DNA of 64,000 nt from Streptomyces broussonetiae (GCF_009796285.1 NZ_CP047020.1:9238001-9302000); one strand, 5' to 3'; positions 26,505 to 35,037 are shown, counted from the first letter of the stretch. Program-made: numbers and translations. Notes: generated by a model from the letters alone, not told the origin.

Positions 26505-26544
26505 GCAAGGAGGCGGCCCGGTCGGTCCGGGGCCACCTCCTTGC
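26505..26544. terminator. Strong hairpin
   Basis: GCAAGGAGG at the left pairs with CCTCCTTGC at the right, continued by GGCCC/GGGGCC pairing, to give a stem of about 17 bp with one mismatch and a TCGG loop. It is not attached to an intact gene now. It could be an old terminator or the end of a lost element. Confidence 0.5.
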
Positions 26545-26584
26545 GTGTAGTGCTGCGGTCGGCCGTGGCACGCGGCCGTCAGCG

Positions 26585-26774
26585 ACGTCGACCTGCTCGA
26601 AGATGCGCGTGCGGGGGAATTTGGTCTGCCTTTCCTGCCGGTTGGGTCCTCTCCGGTGAGGTGGGCGAGGATGTAGGTGCGGAAGGCCGCCAGGAGCGGG
26701 CTGCGGTCGGGGGGCGCGGGTGGTGAGCACGACGTGACTGGGCTCGGCGCTCCCGGCGGAATGCCGATGAGGTC
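26585..26774 (-). pseudogene. LysR-type regulator C-terminal remnant
   Basis: Reverse-strand segments LIGIPPGAPS, SHVVLTTRAP and RSPLLAAFRTYILAHLTGED follow one another in changing frames. They resemble the closing part of a LysR effector domain. A stop precedes the first segment and no DNA-binding domain is present. The resemblance is moderate. Confidence 0.35.
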
Positions 26775-26901
26775 CTAGCGCACGGGATGGCCGGGGACGG
26801 CGCTCGTCATCGGGGCGACCCCGGACCCATCGGGGCGAAACACCGGACCCTGGCCAGAGGTTCGCCGGCGATGTCGTCCAGGGTGGCCGATTCCTGCCTG
26901 T

Positions 26902-27573
26902 CTACCACCCCAGCTGAGATTCCCCGAAGCGCAGTCCCGTGCCCCGCAACCAGTCCCGTGCGACTTCATCCGAGTTTCGCGTGCCGATGGACAGGTACAC
27001 GTTGTGCCTGCCTGGAGCAGGTTCACTGCACTGCTCGGTCCATCTGCTGTTGAGGCACAGTTGGACGCCACAGAGGTTGGAGCTTGGTAGGCCGCGCAGC
27101 GCCGAGAACCAGTCGATGTCGATTGACAGGGGGCCACAGGCCGCGACTGCGTCGTCGATCTCCGTCTCAGTGCACTCGTCTTGGTCACGGATGGGAAAGG
27201 TGGAGGGCGTCTTTCCCTTCATTAGCTGGAACTGCACCTTTTGCGGCAAGGGCCACAGGGAGGACAGTTCGGGTTGCAGCTCCGTCTCCACCCAGCCAGG
27301 GGACGTGTCCCGGAAGCCCATGCGGTCCAGGGTCTGCCAGAGTTCCTGGACATGCGAGTCCTGGAGGTCCCGCTGTGAGCAGAGGAACGTGCCGCAGGTG
27401 AAGTACTGTCGGGCGTGGTGGAACTGTTCCTCAGTGGCGATGTCGTTGAAGCTCAGGGAAGGCATGTCCGGCGTCCCGACACCGAATCGGGCGAGCAGTT
27501 GACGTGCGAACAGCAGAGCATTCCGCGCGTCAGGCAGTGGTTCCAGCACCTGATAGAGCATCGACGCACCCAT
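26902..27573 (-). CDS. Unrecognised cysteine-rich protein
   Basis: An intact 223-residue frame with no family I recognise. Seven cysteines are spread through it (for example YFTCGTFLCSQRDL, DQDECTETE, NLCGVQLCLNSRW and EQCSEPAPG). There is no signal peptide and no membrane helix. The start is followed by LYQVLEPLPDARNALLFARQ. Base composition is visibly less GC-rich (near 60 percent) than neighbouring genes, and codons such as GAG/CAG are mixed with AT-ending ones, which suggests transfer from elsewhere. The ATG at 27571-27573 has GGGGGCGGG upstream. It is flanked by IS and gene debris. An orphan immunity or toxin-linked protein is one guess, without evidence. Confidence 0.55.
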   Translation of the reverse strand: MGASMLYQVLEPLPDARNALLFARQLLARFGVGTPDMPSLSFNDIATEEQFHHARQYFTCGTFLCSQRDLQDSHVQELWQTLDRMGFRDTSPGWVETELQPELSSLWPLPQKVQFQLMKGKTPSTFPIRDQDECTETEIDDAVAACGPLSIDIDWFSALRGLPSSNLCGVQLCLNSRWTEQCSEPAPGRHNVYLSIGTRNSDEVARDWLRGTGLRFGESQLGW

Positions 27574-27699
27574 CGGCCCGCCCCCTCACCCTCACCATTT
27601 TGGCCTGATCGTTCATTGAACCATGCGTGACAGATCTCGTTGAGCGGCTGGTGCCGGACGAGTTACGGGTGTTGTTCCGGCGGGCCGTACTGCCGACCG

Positions 27700-28006
27700 A
27701 GGTGATACGACAGCAAGGCGGGGCCAACAGCGGGCGGGCGACATCGATCAGGTCGCTCCCCGACGCGCCACCGTTGGAGGTTTTCCGGGGTGAGCAGGTC
27801 CTGGACGATGTCAGTGGAGTTCCGGGTCTCCCAAACGACGGGAGCCATCAGATGGTCCTGCAGGTTACGCCCGACGCCGGGCAGGGGGGGCGGGGCGTCT
27901 ATCCCCACTTCGTGCAGTTCGTCGGGATCGCCTATGCCCGACAGGAGCAGCAGCTGGGGCGAGTTGACGGATCCGCCGCAGAGCAGAATGTCCCTGTCGG
28001 CGTGGG
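27700..28006 (-). pseudogene. GMC oxidoreductase internal fragment
   Basis: The reverse strand reads DILLCGGSVNSPQLLLLSGI, then LPGVGRNLQDHLMAPVVWET and LLTPENLQRWRVG. This includes the second GMC signature (G-x-x-x-S-P-x-L-L-x-x-S-G-I) of choline-dehydrogenase-like flavoenzymes. The FAD-binding N-terminus and the C-terminal His/Asn part are missing. It is joined at about 28006 to an aldehyde dehydrogenase fragment. Confidence 0.65.
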
Positions 28007-28457
28007 TATGCCTGGAGCCCCTCGGGCCCCAGTTCGCTGCCGAGTCCGCTGGCCTTCCTGCCCCCATAGGGGGAGTTGAGGTCGGGAAGGTAGCCGTTGA
28101 GCCCGACGGTGCCGGTCCGCATACGGCGGGCCACCTGGGCACCATGGTCCAAGTCCGTGGCCCATACGGTGCCGGCGAGGCCGTAGGCCGACTCGTTCGC
28201 CAGGCACACTGCCTCGTCCTCGCTGTCATAGGGCGTGACTGTGAGGACCGGGCCGAAGATTTCTTCCTGTGCGATGGTCGACGAGTTCTCGACGTCGGCA
28301 AATACGGTGGGTTCGACGAACCAGCCTCGGTCGAGGCCGGGTGGCGGGCCTCCTCCGGTGGTGAGCCGAGCCCCTTCGTTGAGGCCGGTCTTGATGTAGT
28401 CCAGGACGCGTTCGCGCTGGCGCCGGCTGACGAGGGGGCCGACCAGCCGAGGAAGGT
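28007..28457 (-). pseudogene. Aldehyde dehydrogenase C-terminal fragment
   Basis: An uninterrupted reverse frame without any start codon reads VGPLVSRRQRERVLDYIKTG, FVEPTVFADVENSSTIAQEE, IFGPVLTVTPYDSEDEAVCL and PYGGRKASGLGSELGPEGLQ. These are the C-terminal third of an aldehyde dehydrogenase, after the catalytic cysteine. It is cut at the 5' side by an IS256 fragment (about 28455) and at the 3' side by the GMC fragment, so it is an internal piece of a lost gene. Confidence 0.7.
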
Positions 28458-28610
28458 GATGACCACCTGGGCCGGCACGGTCGAGGTGAGAGCACCACGG
28501 GTGAACGACAAGCGCCTGGACGACGCCACCGGCGACCGCAAGCGGTTCTCCTCCGCGATCCTGCCCCAGTGGTGCCGCACCTGCCAGAGGATCAGCGAGG
28601 TGCTGTCGCA
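28455..28610 (+). mobile_element. IS256-family (mutator) transposase fragment
   Basis: The forward strand reads TVEVRAPRVNDKRLDDATGD and RKRFSSAILPQWCRTCQRIS, the N-terminal core of IS256-type transposases (V.RIPR...RRFSSAILP). The piece is about 50 residues long and has no ends. It abuts the aldehyde dehydrogenase fragment and overlaps the 3' end of the XRE regulator gene, so it marks the break point. Confidence 0.6.
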
Positions 28611-29356
28611 GAGGCCGCCGGTCCGGCGGCCGCCGAGAGCGCCTCGGCAGTCGATGCGTCCGTCGGCAAGAACGCCTCGAGCTTCAGCTCGGCGAGAGTG
28701 ACGTCAACGGCGGTGGCGAAGGTCGTCACGGTCGTCATCAGACGCAACTCACCGTACGAGGACTGCAGGCGGAGCGGAACCGCGAAACCCAGCAGCCCGG
28801 CGGACGGCTCCAGCTCGGGAACGTACCCGGCGAGTTCGGTGCGCAGCTCCGTCAGATGGCCGAGGCGTGCCAGGATGTGCCGTGCCCATTCGGCGAGGTT
28901 GACGATGCGGGGAGCCAGGCCATCAGGGTGCAGGGCAAGGCGGTACATGTTCGCGCCTGGGCCCACCAGGTCGGGGGCCGCTCCCTCGGTGATCAGGTCG
29001 AATGCGGCGTTCGCGGCGATCAGGTCACCACCGTGGTCCACCACCAGCGCCGGATACGGCAGATGCCCGCGCAGGATGTGGTCGATCGCCGCGCGCACAG
29101 GGGCCAGCACCGGGTCGTCGAGCGGGCTCTCGGGGTAGGCGGGTACGTACCCGGCGGCCAGCAGCAGTTCGTTGCGCTCCCGCAGCGGCAGTTCCAGCGA
29201 CTCGGCCAGCCGCACGACCATGTTCCGGCCGGGGACGGACCTGCCGGATTCGATGAAGCTGAGGTGCCGCTGGGTGGTGCCCGCCCGCAGCGCCAGGTCA
29301 AGCTGGCTGAGATGACGGCGGGTACGACGTTCGCGAAGCGTGCGAGGGAAGTCCAC
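28592..29356 (-). CDS. XRE family regulator with MmyB-like ligand domain
   Basis: A 254-residue protein. The N-terminal Cro/C1 helix-turn-helix is at about 8-65 (LSQLDLALRAGTTQRHLSFI, then ESGRSVPGRNMVVRLAESL). The C-terminal MmyB-like domain covers about 95-240, with DHGGDLIAANAAF, which in this family has a PAS-like fold binding a lipid-type ligand. The last residues (ALSAAAGPAASATAPR) are low complexity and overlap the IS256 fragment, so the natural C-terminus may be altered. It is divergent from a luciferase-like monooxygenase with a palindrome between them. Confidence 0.85.
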   Translation of the reverse strand: MDFPRTLRERRTRRHLSQLDLALRAGTTQRHLSFIESGRSVPGRNMVVRLAESLELPLRERNELLLAAGYVPAYPESPLDDPVLAPVRAAIDHILRGHLPYPALVVDHGGDLIAANAAFDLITEGAAPDLVGPGANMYRLALHPDGLAPRIVNLAEWARHILARLGHLTELRTELAGYVPELEPSAGLLGFAVPLRLQSSYGELRLMTTVTTFATAVDVTLAELKLEAFLPTDASTAEALSAAAGPAASATAPR

Positions 29357-29391
29357 GTGCCTGTTCTAACGGTGGCAGAGGGTTCCAGGCC

Positions 29392-29407
29392 ATTCCCCGC
29401 AGGGAAT
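29392..29407. promoter_or_regulatory. Palindrome between XRE regulator and monooxygenase genes
   Basis: ATTCCC (29392-29397) and GGGAAT (29402-29407) form a perfect inverted repeat around CGCA. One further matching flank base gives 7 of 8. It lies 36 bases from each of the two divergent start codons, the expected place for an XRE operator. Confidence 0.5.
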
Positions 29408-29442
29408 TGCTGCCATTCACACCGGTCGTGAACATCACCGAC

Positions 29443-30417
29443 ATGGACATCGGTGTACTGCTCCCGACCGGAACCGCCCAGTGGGGCCCGGCCGACGACC
29501 CTCGCGAGCTGGTCGCCCTCGGCCGCCAGTCCGAACGCCTGGGCTTCTCCTCGCTCTTCGTCAACGACTCCCTGATCAGCCCACGCATCGAGGCGCTCAC
29601 GATGCTGGCCGCGCTCACCCTGGCGACGGACAACGTCACGCTGGGTACGGCCGCACTGTTGCCGTTCCTGCGCCGGCCGATCCAGACGGCCCAGTCCCTC
29701 GCTTCGATCGACCTGCTGTCCGGTGGCCGACTCACCGTGACCGTCGGCGCCGGCTTCCCCGGCCGCTTGGGACGGCCTCTCTACACGCTGTCCGAGCTGC
29801 CGTGGGACAGACGCTTCGCCCGCTTGGACGAGACCGTCGCCCTGTGGCGGGCCCTGTGGGACGGTGCCGATGGCTTCCACGGCGAGATCCTCCGGTTCGA
29901 TGACATCCCGCCCACGCTCAGGCCGTCCCGAGCCGGCGGCCCACCCGTCTGGCTCGGCGGCGCGACGCCTGCAGCGCTTGCCCGTACCGGTCTGATGTAC
30001 GACGGATGGCTGCCCTACCCGCCCGAACCCGCCGACTACGCATCCGGCCTTCGCGACATCCACAGAGCAGCGGCCGGTGCCGGGCGCGCAGCCAGGGACA
30101 TCACCCCCGCACTCTTCGTGTCGGTGCGGATCGACGACGACATCGAGAGCGGTCGCCGAGCACTGGACAGCTATGCACGGGCCACCTATGGCATGCCGCT
30201 GGAGGATCTGGAGAAGATCCAGGCAGTTGTCGCCGGTTCCGCAGACCAAGTGCGCAAGCGCCTGGAACGGTACGTCGCCGCCGGCGTCCGGCACATCGTC
30301 GTACGCCTCGGCGCCCTGGACCTGCACTCCCAGCGGGAGCAGCTCGAACGGGTCGCGGACCTGATCCCGGCCGTCCAGTCGGCAGCAGGTCACGCTTCCA
30401 CCGTTGAAGGCACCTGA
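29443..30417 (+). CDS. Luciferase-like (LLM class) flavin-dependent oxidoreductase
   Basis: A 324-residue bacterial-luciferase-fold protein. It has DIGVLLPTGTAQWGP at the start, SLFVNDSLISPRIEALTMLA, LGTAALLPFLRRPIQTAQSL and TVGAGFPGR in the barrel, and PPVWLGGATPAALART near residue 175, which is typical of the F420- or FMN-using subgroup. Starts at TTG 29407 and GTG 29428 are in frame, but the fold begins at ATG 29443. None has a clear ribosome site, so a leaderless message is possible. It is probably regulated by the divergent XRE protein. The substrate is unknown. Confidence 0.82.
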   Translation: MDIGVLLPTGTAQWGPADDPRELVALGRQSERLGFSSLFVNDSLISPRIEALTMLAALTLATDNVTLGTAALLPFLRRPIQTAQSLASIDLLSGGRLTVTVGAGFPGRLGRPLYTLSELPWDRRFARLDETVALWRALWDGADGFHGEILRFDDIPPTLRPSRAGGPPVWLGGATPAALARTGLMYDGWLPYPPEPADYASGLRDIHRAAAGAGRAARDITPALFVSVRIDDDIESGRRALDSYARATYGMPLEDLEKIQAVVAGSADQVRKRLERYVAAGVRHIVVRLGALDLHSQREQLERVADLIPAVQSAAGHASTVEGT

Positions 30418-30473
30418 GTCCGGCCGAGCCAATTCGGGGTGCCGACCACGCATGCGGTCGGCAGGCTTGAGCC

Positions 30474-31194
30474 GTGAACTCCCAGCTCGATGACGTGCCC
30501 GGTCATGCTTGGCTCGGCGCCCCGATCGATGCCCGATCTCTGTTCGCCCCTGAGCACGCCGCGCTCATGGCCACGCTGCGCGGCCTGGCGTCCGCCGACT
30601 GGGGCAAGGAGGCGGTGCCGGGCTGGACCGTGCGCGATCTCGCCGCACACGTTCTTGGCGACTTCTACGGGCGTCTTGCCCGTGACCGCGACGGCCACCA
30701 GGACGGCTCCGGCTTCGAGCCGGGCGAGCCACTGGAGGCGTTTGTCCACCACATGAATCAGGAATGGGCCGACGCCCACCGTCGAGTGAGCCCGGCCGCG
30801 CTCGCTGACACCCTCGACCTGATCGGCGGGCAGGTCGCAAGGTTCTTCGAGGCCACCGACCCGGACCCTCGGTTCCTGGCGGTACTCCTGGACACGTTCA
30901 TGCGGGCGCTGCCCCACACCCTGCGTGAGGTAACCATGCCGGTCGGCACGCAGATCCAGGTGCGGATCGGCGGCCCGGCCGCAGGCGTACGGACCGTGAC
31001 GGCCATCGGGGACGGCTGGTCGCTCGCCGAGTCGGATACCGAATCTCCCGCCGCAGTGGTGCGCTTGGATGCGGAGACCGCCTGGCGGCTGTGCACTCGG
31101 GGCATCCAGCGGACACCGCCCTGGCTCGTGCCCGCATTGACGGCTCCGCCGGCTGGCGGAAGCGGTCTGCCAGATCGCGTCGATCGTCTACTGA
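30474..31194 (+). pseudogene. MDMPI-type mycothiol-dependent enzyme, frameshifted near its 3' end
   Basis: From GTG 30474 the protein reads normally for about 210 residues, with VPGWTVRDLAAHVLGDFYG (metal histidine helix) and AFVHHMNQEWADAHRRVSPA, up to AWRLCTRGI. It then breaks. The next frame carries DTALARARIDGS and a third frame gives RLAEAVCQIASIVY followed by TGA 31194. These rebuild the family's usual ending. Two single-base losses within 50 bases (about 31105 and 31150) are needed. Read as it stands, the protein gets a nonsense tail of about 130 residues. It is a second MDMPI copy besides the one at 1476. Confidence 0.7.
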
Positions 31195-31461
31195 GAGCAG
31201 CCACAGCACGCCGGTCCGGCCGTGGCATTCGGTGGGTGTCCGCCGGTGGGGGGTGTCGCTGGGGGCGCATAGCGGATTTGTGTTGGCGTTGGCGTTGGCG
31301 TTGCCGGAGTCGCGTGGAGCGGGTGCGGCGCGGGCAGCGTCGGCGAGCCGGTCCGAGGCGGGTGGCAGGGCGTGTGGTCGGGCGGGTGGCCGGCCCTGGT
31401 CGTTCAGGGCGCTGTGCCCTCATTACGTACATATCCCCATTGCCTGGATATTCTGTGATGC
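31195..31461. other. Gene-free stretch with short tandem repeat
   Basis: It contains GTTGGC repeated three to four times near 31283-31305 and an AT-rich section at 31415-31460 (ACGTACATATCC) that probably holds the promoter of the following phosphatase gene. No gene is supported. Confidence 0.4.
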
Positions 31462-32559
31462 GTGATCGAGTCTGGACGGCCGCGGTTCCGTAGTCGCCAT
31501 GGTCGGGGGAGGTTTGTGCGGTTGTCGCCGATTGGTTTGACTGTTGTCATTGCCGGGCTGGCGTACGCGACTCCTCCGGAGATGGCCTTCAGTCGACTTC
31601 TGCCGGCGGCGCCGGCTCTGGCTGCGGCTATGTGGCCGGTGCTCCCCACTGTTCTGCTGGGTACGGTCTGTCTTGGCCTGATGCTCGGTCTGAGCGCCGT
31701 GTTCCCTGGCCTGGGGACGTGGTGGACGGCTTCGGGGATCATCGCGGTCACGGTGGCGGCCGCGTACGGAAGTCATGTCCGGCTGCAGCGGGAGCGGACG
31801 CTGTTTCAGGTGCGGCTGGTTGCGGACGCCGCGCAGCAGGTGGTGTTGAGTCCCTTGCCGCACCGTTTCGGGAGTGTCGAGATTGAGTCGTTGTATCTTG
31901 CGGCTGCGGCGGAGGCTCGTATCGGTGGGGATTTCTACGAGGTGGTGGACACGCGGTACGGGGTGAGGCTGCTCATCGGTGATGTGCGGGGCAAGGGCTT
32001 GCCGGCGGTGGGGGCGGCCGCGGCGATCGTCAATGCCTTTCGGGAGGCGGCCTATGGCGAGGCCGACATGGTCGATGTCGCGCGCCGGTTGGATGCCAGC
32101 AGTACGCGTTACAACGCCGCCTTTCCTCCCGAGGGGCCGATGGAGCGTTTCGCGACCGCTCTCCTGGTCGAGATCCCACACGGCGGCGGGCGTATCGGGA
32201 TCCTCAACTGCGGGCATCCCCCGCCGCTGCTCCTGCAGGGTGGAGGACTTCGTGTCCTCGAGCCGACTGCACCGTCGCCCTTGCTCAGCCTCTCGGAACT
32301 GATCGGTGATCACTACAGTGTCGACACTTTCGACTTCGCCCGCGGGGACCTGCTGCTTCTCTATACGGACGGGGTTGCCGAGGCCCGGGCCCGTGACGGC
32401 GAGTTCTTTCCGCTGGCGGCCTGGATGCGCGGACAGCCCCCGGCGCCGCCCCATGAGCTGCTCGCGGCTCTTCACCGCGACCTCCTCCACTACAGCAAGG
32501 GGCGCCTTGACGACGACGTCGCCGCCCTCGCCGTGCGCCTGTCCGCACCCTCCGAGTGA
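31462..32559 (+). CDS. Membrane-anchored PP2C-type (SpoIIE/RsbU) serine phosphatase
   Basis: The protein has 365 residues. Three hydrophobic helices fall in the first 110 (for example GLTVVIAGLAYATPPEMAFS and MWPVLPTVLLGTVCLGLML). A PP2C-like domain follows from about 130, with ARIGGDFYEVVDTRYGVRLL and GDVRGKGLPAVGAAAAIV holding metal aspartates, LLLLYTDGVAEARARDGEFF, and the closing GRLDDDVAALAVRL. This enzyme class dephosphorylates anti-sigma antagonists (STAS proteins) in stress and development switches. GTG 31462 is used. GTG 31516 and TTG 31522 sit nearer a GGGGGAGG and are possible. No STAS gene is adjacent; the STAS-ANTAR protein at 57621 is far away. Confidence 0.85.
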   Translation: MIESGRPRFRSRHGRGRFVRLSPIGLTVVIAGLAYATPPEMAFSRLLPAAPALAAAMWPVLPTVLLGTVCLGLMLGLSAVFPGLGTWWTASGIIAVTVAAAYGSHVRLQRERTLFQVRLVADAAQQVVLSPLPHRFGSVEIESLYLAAAAEARIGGDFYEVVDTRYGVRLLIGDVRGKGLPAVGAAAAIVNAFREAAYGEADMVDVARRLDASSTRYNAAFPPEGPMERFATALLVEIPHGGGRIGILNCGHPPPLLLQGGGLRVLEPTAPSPLLSLSELIGDHYSVDTFDFARGDLLLLYTDGVAEARARDGEFFPLAAWMRGQPPAPPHELLAALHRDLLHYSKGRLDDDVAALAVRLSAPSE

Positions 32560-32724
32560 GTCGGGCCCGAGTCGCGGCCGTGTGGTCTTCCCGGGTGACT
32601 GAGAGGCTTGGGGCTGGAACTGACACCGCGTGGCGTCATCCTGTTGGCCTGCGCCGACCGGCAGAACTGTCCGGCCGCGGTGAGGATGAGCGGGACAGGA
32701 GGGGGGAACCGAAAGGAGCCGATC

Positions 32725-32994
32725 ATGTTCCGCTCGATGGCCACGGTACTGGCCGCTACTGCCCTCACCGGATTCCTGGGCGCCGGTATCGCCAGCGCCG
32801 TGCCCGACCAGTCCCCGGCCCTTGCGGCCGTCACCCAGCAGGTACGAGGCGGTGACGGCGACGGTGTCGGTGGCGTCGGCCCCGGCGGCAGCGACGTCGG
32901 TGTGGGTGTCGGTGGTCTCGACGCCAGTGGCACCGTCGGTGTCGGCGGTCTCAACGCCAGCGGCAACGAGGGCACCGGCGTCGGAGGCCTGTGA
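32725..32994 (+). CDS. Small secreted glycine-rich repeat protein
   Basis: An 89-residue exported peptide. It has a signal peptide (MFRSMATVLAATALTGFLG, cleavage near ASAVP at about 27), then a Gly/Val/Asp-rich mature part. Three imperfect repeats of the type VGGL-[DN]-ASG end it (GVGVGGLDASG, GVGGLNASG, GVGGL). ATG 32725 follows AAAGGAG by 6 bases. No known domain is present. The composition suggests a surface or matrix peptide. Streptomyces has many orphan secreted peptides of this size. Confidence 0.7.
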   Translation: MFRSMATVLAATALTGFLGAGIASAVPDQSPALAAVTQQVRGGDGDGVGGVGPGGSDVGVGVGGLDASGTVGVGGLNASGNEGTGVGGL

Positions 32995-33104
32995 GGTTCC
33001 CGCCACTGTTTCCTGCCGGCCCTTGCCTTGTGGCGGGGGTCGGCAGGCTGTGGGGCACCGGCTGGCATCAAGTGGCGCTCTGTGGGTGCCCTGCATCAGG
33101 ACGC

Positions 33105-33215
33105 CGCCGTCGCCAGCTCCGCGCCGAGGGCCAGGACATCAGAAACGAGGACGTGGGCCGCCTCTCCCTGCTCAAGGGCCGTGCAGTGGCTCAACGACCT
33201 CGCGGAGCCCTAAAT
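33105..33215 (+). mobile_element. Possible Tn3-family transposase C-terminal fragment
   Basis: The forward strand reads RQLRAEGQDIRNEDVGRLSL, resembling the Tn3 transposase segment LRAEGHEIRDEDVARLSP that precedes the conserved LGRYSF ending, which is not found. It is only about 30 residues long, so chance similarity cannot be ruled out. Confidence 0.35.
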
Positions 33216-34495
33216 GGCACGCTCCTGAACGGGGTCCCGGGATTCCGGGTGATCTGGATCATCGGCCGGGGCGGCGGCACGCAGCGCCGCCTCGACCCGG
33301 CGGTTGCTGGTCATGGTCGCGGTGATGGTGGTCATCGTGAGGAGGAGGCCGGCGGCGGTGTAGAGCGGGGTGCGTACGTCGTAGGTGGTGGCCAGCCAGC
33401 CGCCGAGGAAGGCGCCGAACGGGGCGGCGCACATGGCGAGCATGCGGGAGGTGGAGGCGACCCGGCCCATGAGGTGGGCGGGAACGATCGCCTGTCGGAG
33501 GGAGGGGCCGAGCACCATCGTGGCGCCCATACCCGCTCCGCAGACGGCGAGCGCGAGGCCGGCGACGTACGGGTTCGGGGCGGCGGCAAGGCCCAGAATG
33601 GCGAGTCCCTCGACTGCGGCCGTGCAGGTCAGTGCGGTGCCGGTGCCGAGTCGTCGGCCGAGGAAGGAGGCGATGCCTGCGCCGAGCAGACCGCCGGAGG
33701 CCTCCGCCGTGAGGAGCAGACCGAAGCCGAAGGTGTCGATGCCGAGACGATCGTGCGCGAAGAGGGCGAGTACGGTCTCCACGGCGAGGAAGGCGATGTT
33801 CCCGACCGCCGGACGCAGCGCGAGCCCGAGCAGCAGCTGATCCCGGAATACGTACGAGGCGCCGGCCCGCGCCTGCCGCAGCAGCGACTCACGGGCCTGC
33901 GGTACGGGCCGGGGCGCGGCAGGCAGTGACCGTACGAGCAGTGCGGAGAGCGCGAACGAGACCGCGTCGGCGAGCAGCGGAACCGCCCGCCCGAGCGCGA
34001 GCAGGGCACTGCCCGCGGGCGGCCCGGCGAAGCCGGACGCGGCGGTCTGGGCACCGCGCAGGCGGGAGTTGGCGCGCTCCAGGAACGCGGGGTCGCGGCC
34101 GAGCAGATCCGGTAGATAGGCCGTGGCAGCCGTGTCGAAGAAGAGTCCACCGAGGCCGAGCAGGAAGGCGACGGCCGCGAGCAGTGGAATGCTCAGCACG
34201 TCGAGCGCGCCGCCGCCGCCGGTATCGCGAGCAGCACCGCACGCGCCGCGTCCATGACCCACATCGTGCTCCGACGGTCCCAGCGGTCCACCAGCGCACC
34301 TCCGAGCACCCCGAAGAGCAGCCACGGCAGCGTTCCGGCGGCCGAGACGACGGCGAGCGCCATCGGATCCCGCGTCAACGTCAACGCGAGCAGCGGCAGC
34401 GCGGCATGCGACACCCCGTCACCGAGCGAGGACACCGTCTGCGCGGTCCACAGCCGTCCGAACCCGGGCGCCAACTTCCGGACGTCTGAGGTCAC
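33210..34495 (-). pseudogene. MFS exporter, interrupted by a frameshift in a GGC repeat
   Basis: Two overlapping frames make one 12-helix major facilitator. The first (GTG 34495) reads FGRLWTAQTVSSLGDGVSHA and LGGALVDRWDRRSTMWVMDA through IPAAAA. At about 34205 the reading moves one frame over to LSIPLLAAVAFLLGLGGLFF and the remaining helices, ending at 33210. The break lies in GGCGGCGGCGGCGCG, a slippage-prone run. The family (MFS_3, tetracycline/enterobactin-type) exports drugs or siderophores. The GTG start overlaps the TGA of the ArsR gene (GTGA), so the two are translationally coupled. It may be a true phase-off state or a base-calling error. Confidence 0.75.
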
Positions 34496-35031
34496 TTGGC
34501 GTCCCCTTCGGCCTGCTCGCGCGATGCCGGGTGGAACAGTGCGAAGACGAGTGACGCATCCGGCAGCGACGGATCGGACAGCTCCCGGTACTCGTCCGCC
34601 AGTGCCTGCAGCCGAGCCCCCAACTCCGCGAACTGCTCCTCGGTGAGCCGCAGATGCGCCATCCGAACATGCCGCTCGGCATCCACCGGCGCTGCCTCCA
34701 GGTCCGCCACTGCATGCCGCATCAGTACATCAGGGCCTCCCTCACCCGGATCCGGCAGCACGATCGACCGAGCGGCCATTGCGTAGTACCGCTCGGTGAC
34801 CCCCCGGACCTTCCGCGTTCGCACCACCTTCACCAGGCCGGCCCGTTCGAGCAGCCGTACGTGGTAGCTGGAACTCCCCTTCGCAAGGCCCACCCGCTCG
34901 GCGATCTGCGTAATCGTCGCGGGCTCGAAGCGGAGCACGGCCATGATCCGGTGACGCGTGAGATTGGAAACGGCGCGTAGCTGTTCGTCGGTGGTGACGT
35001 GAAACGTCTCGGGAAGATCATCGGTAGGCAT
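34492..35031 (-). CDS. ArsR-type (HTH_20) transcriptional regulator
   Basis: A 179-residue winged-helix protein. VSNLTRHRIMAVLRFEPATI and TQIAERVGLAKGSSSYHVRL then LLERAGLVKVVRTRKVRGVT give the HTH and wing (about 20-85). The C-terminal half is helical, without metal-binding cysteines. ATG 35031 is preferred, because the open frame upstream is compositionally noisy. AATGGTCAATGATTCTTGACCATTAG just upstream contains an inverted repeat (TGGTCAA/TTGACCA) that may be its own operator. It is co-transcribed and coupled with the MFS gene, which it probably represses. Confidence 0.85.
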   Translation of the reverse strand: MPTDDLPETFHVTTDEQLRAVSNLTRHRIMAVLRFEPATITQIAERVGLAKGSSSYHVRLLERAGLVKVVRTRKVRGVTERYYAMAARSIVLPDPGEGGPDVLMRHAVADLEAAPVDAERHVRMAHLRLTEEQFAELGARLQALADEYRELSDPSLPDASLVFALFHPASREQAEGDAK

Positions 35032-35037
35032 GAGAGC

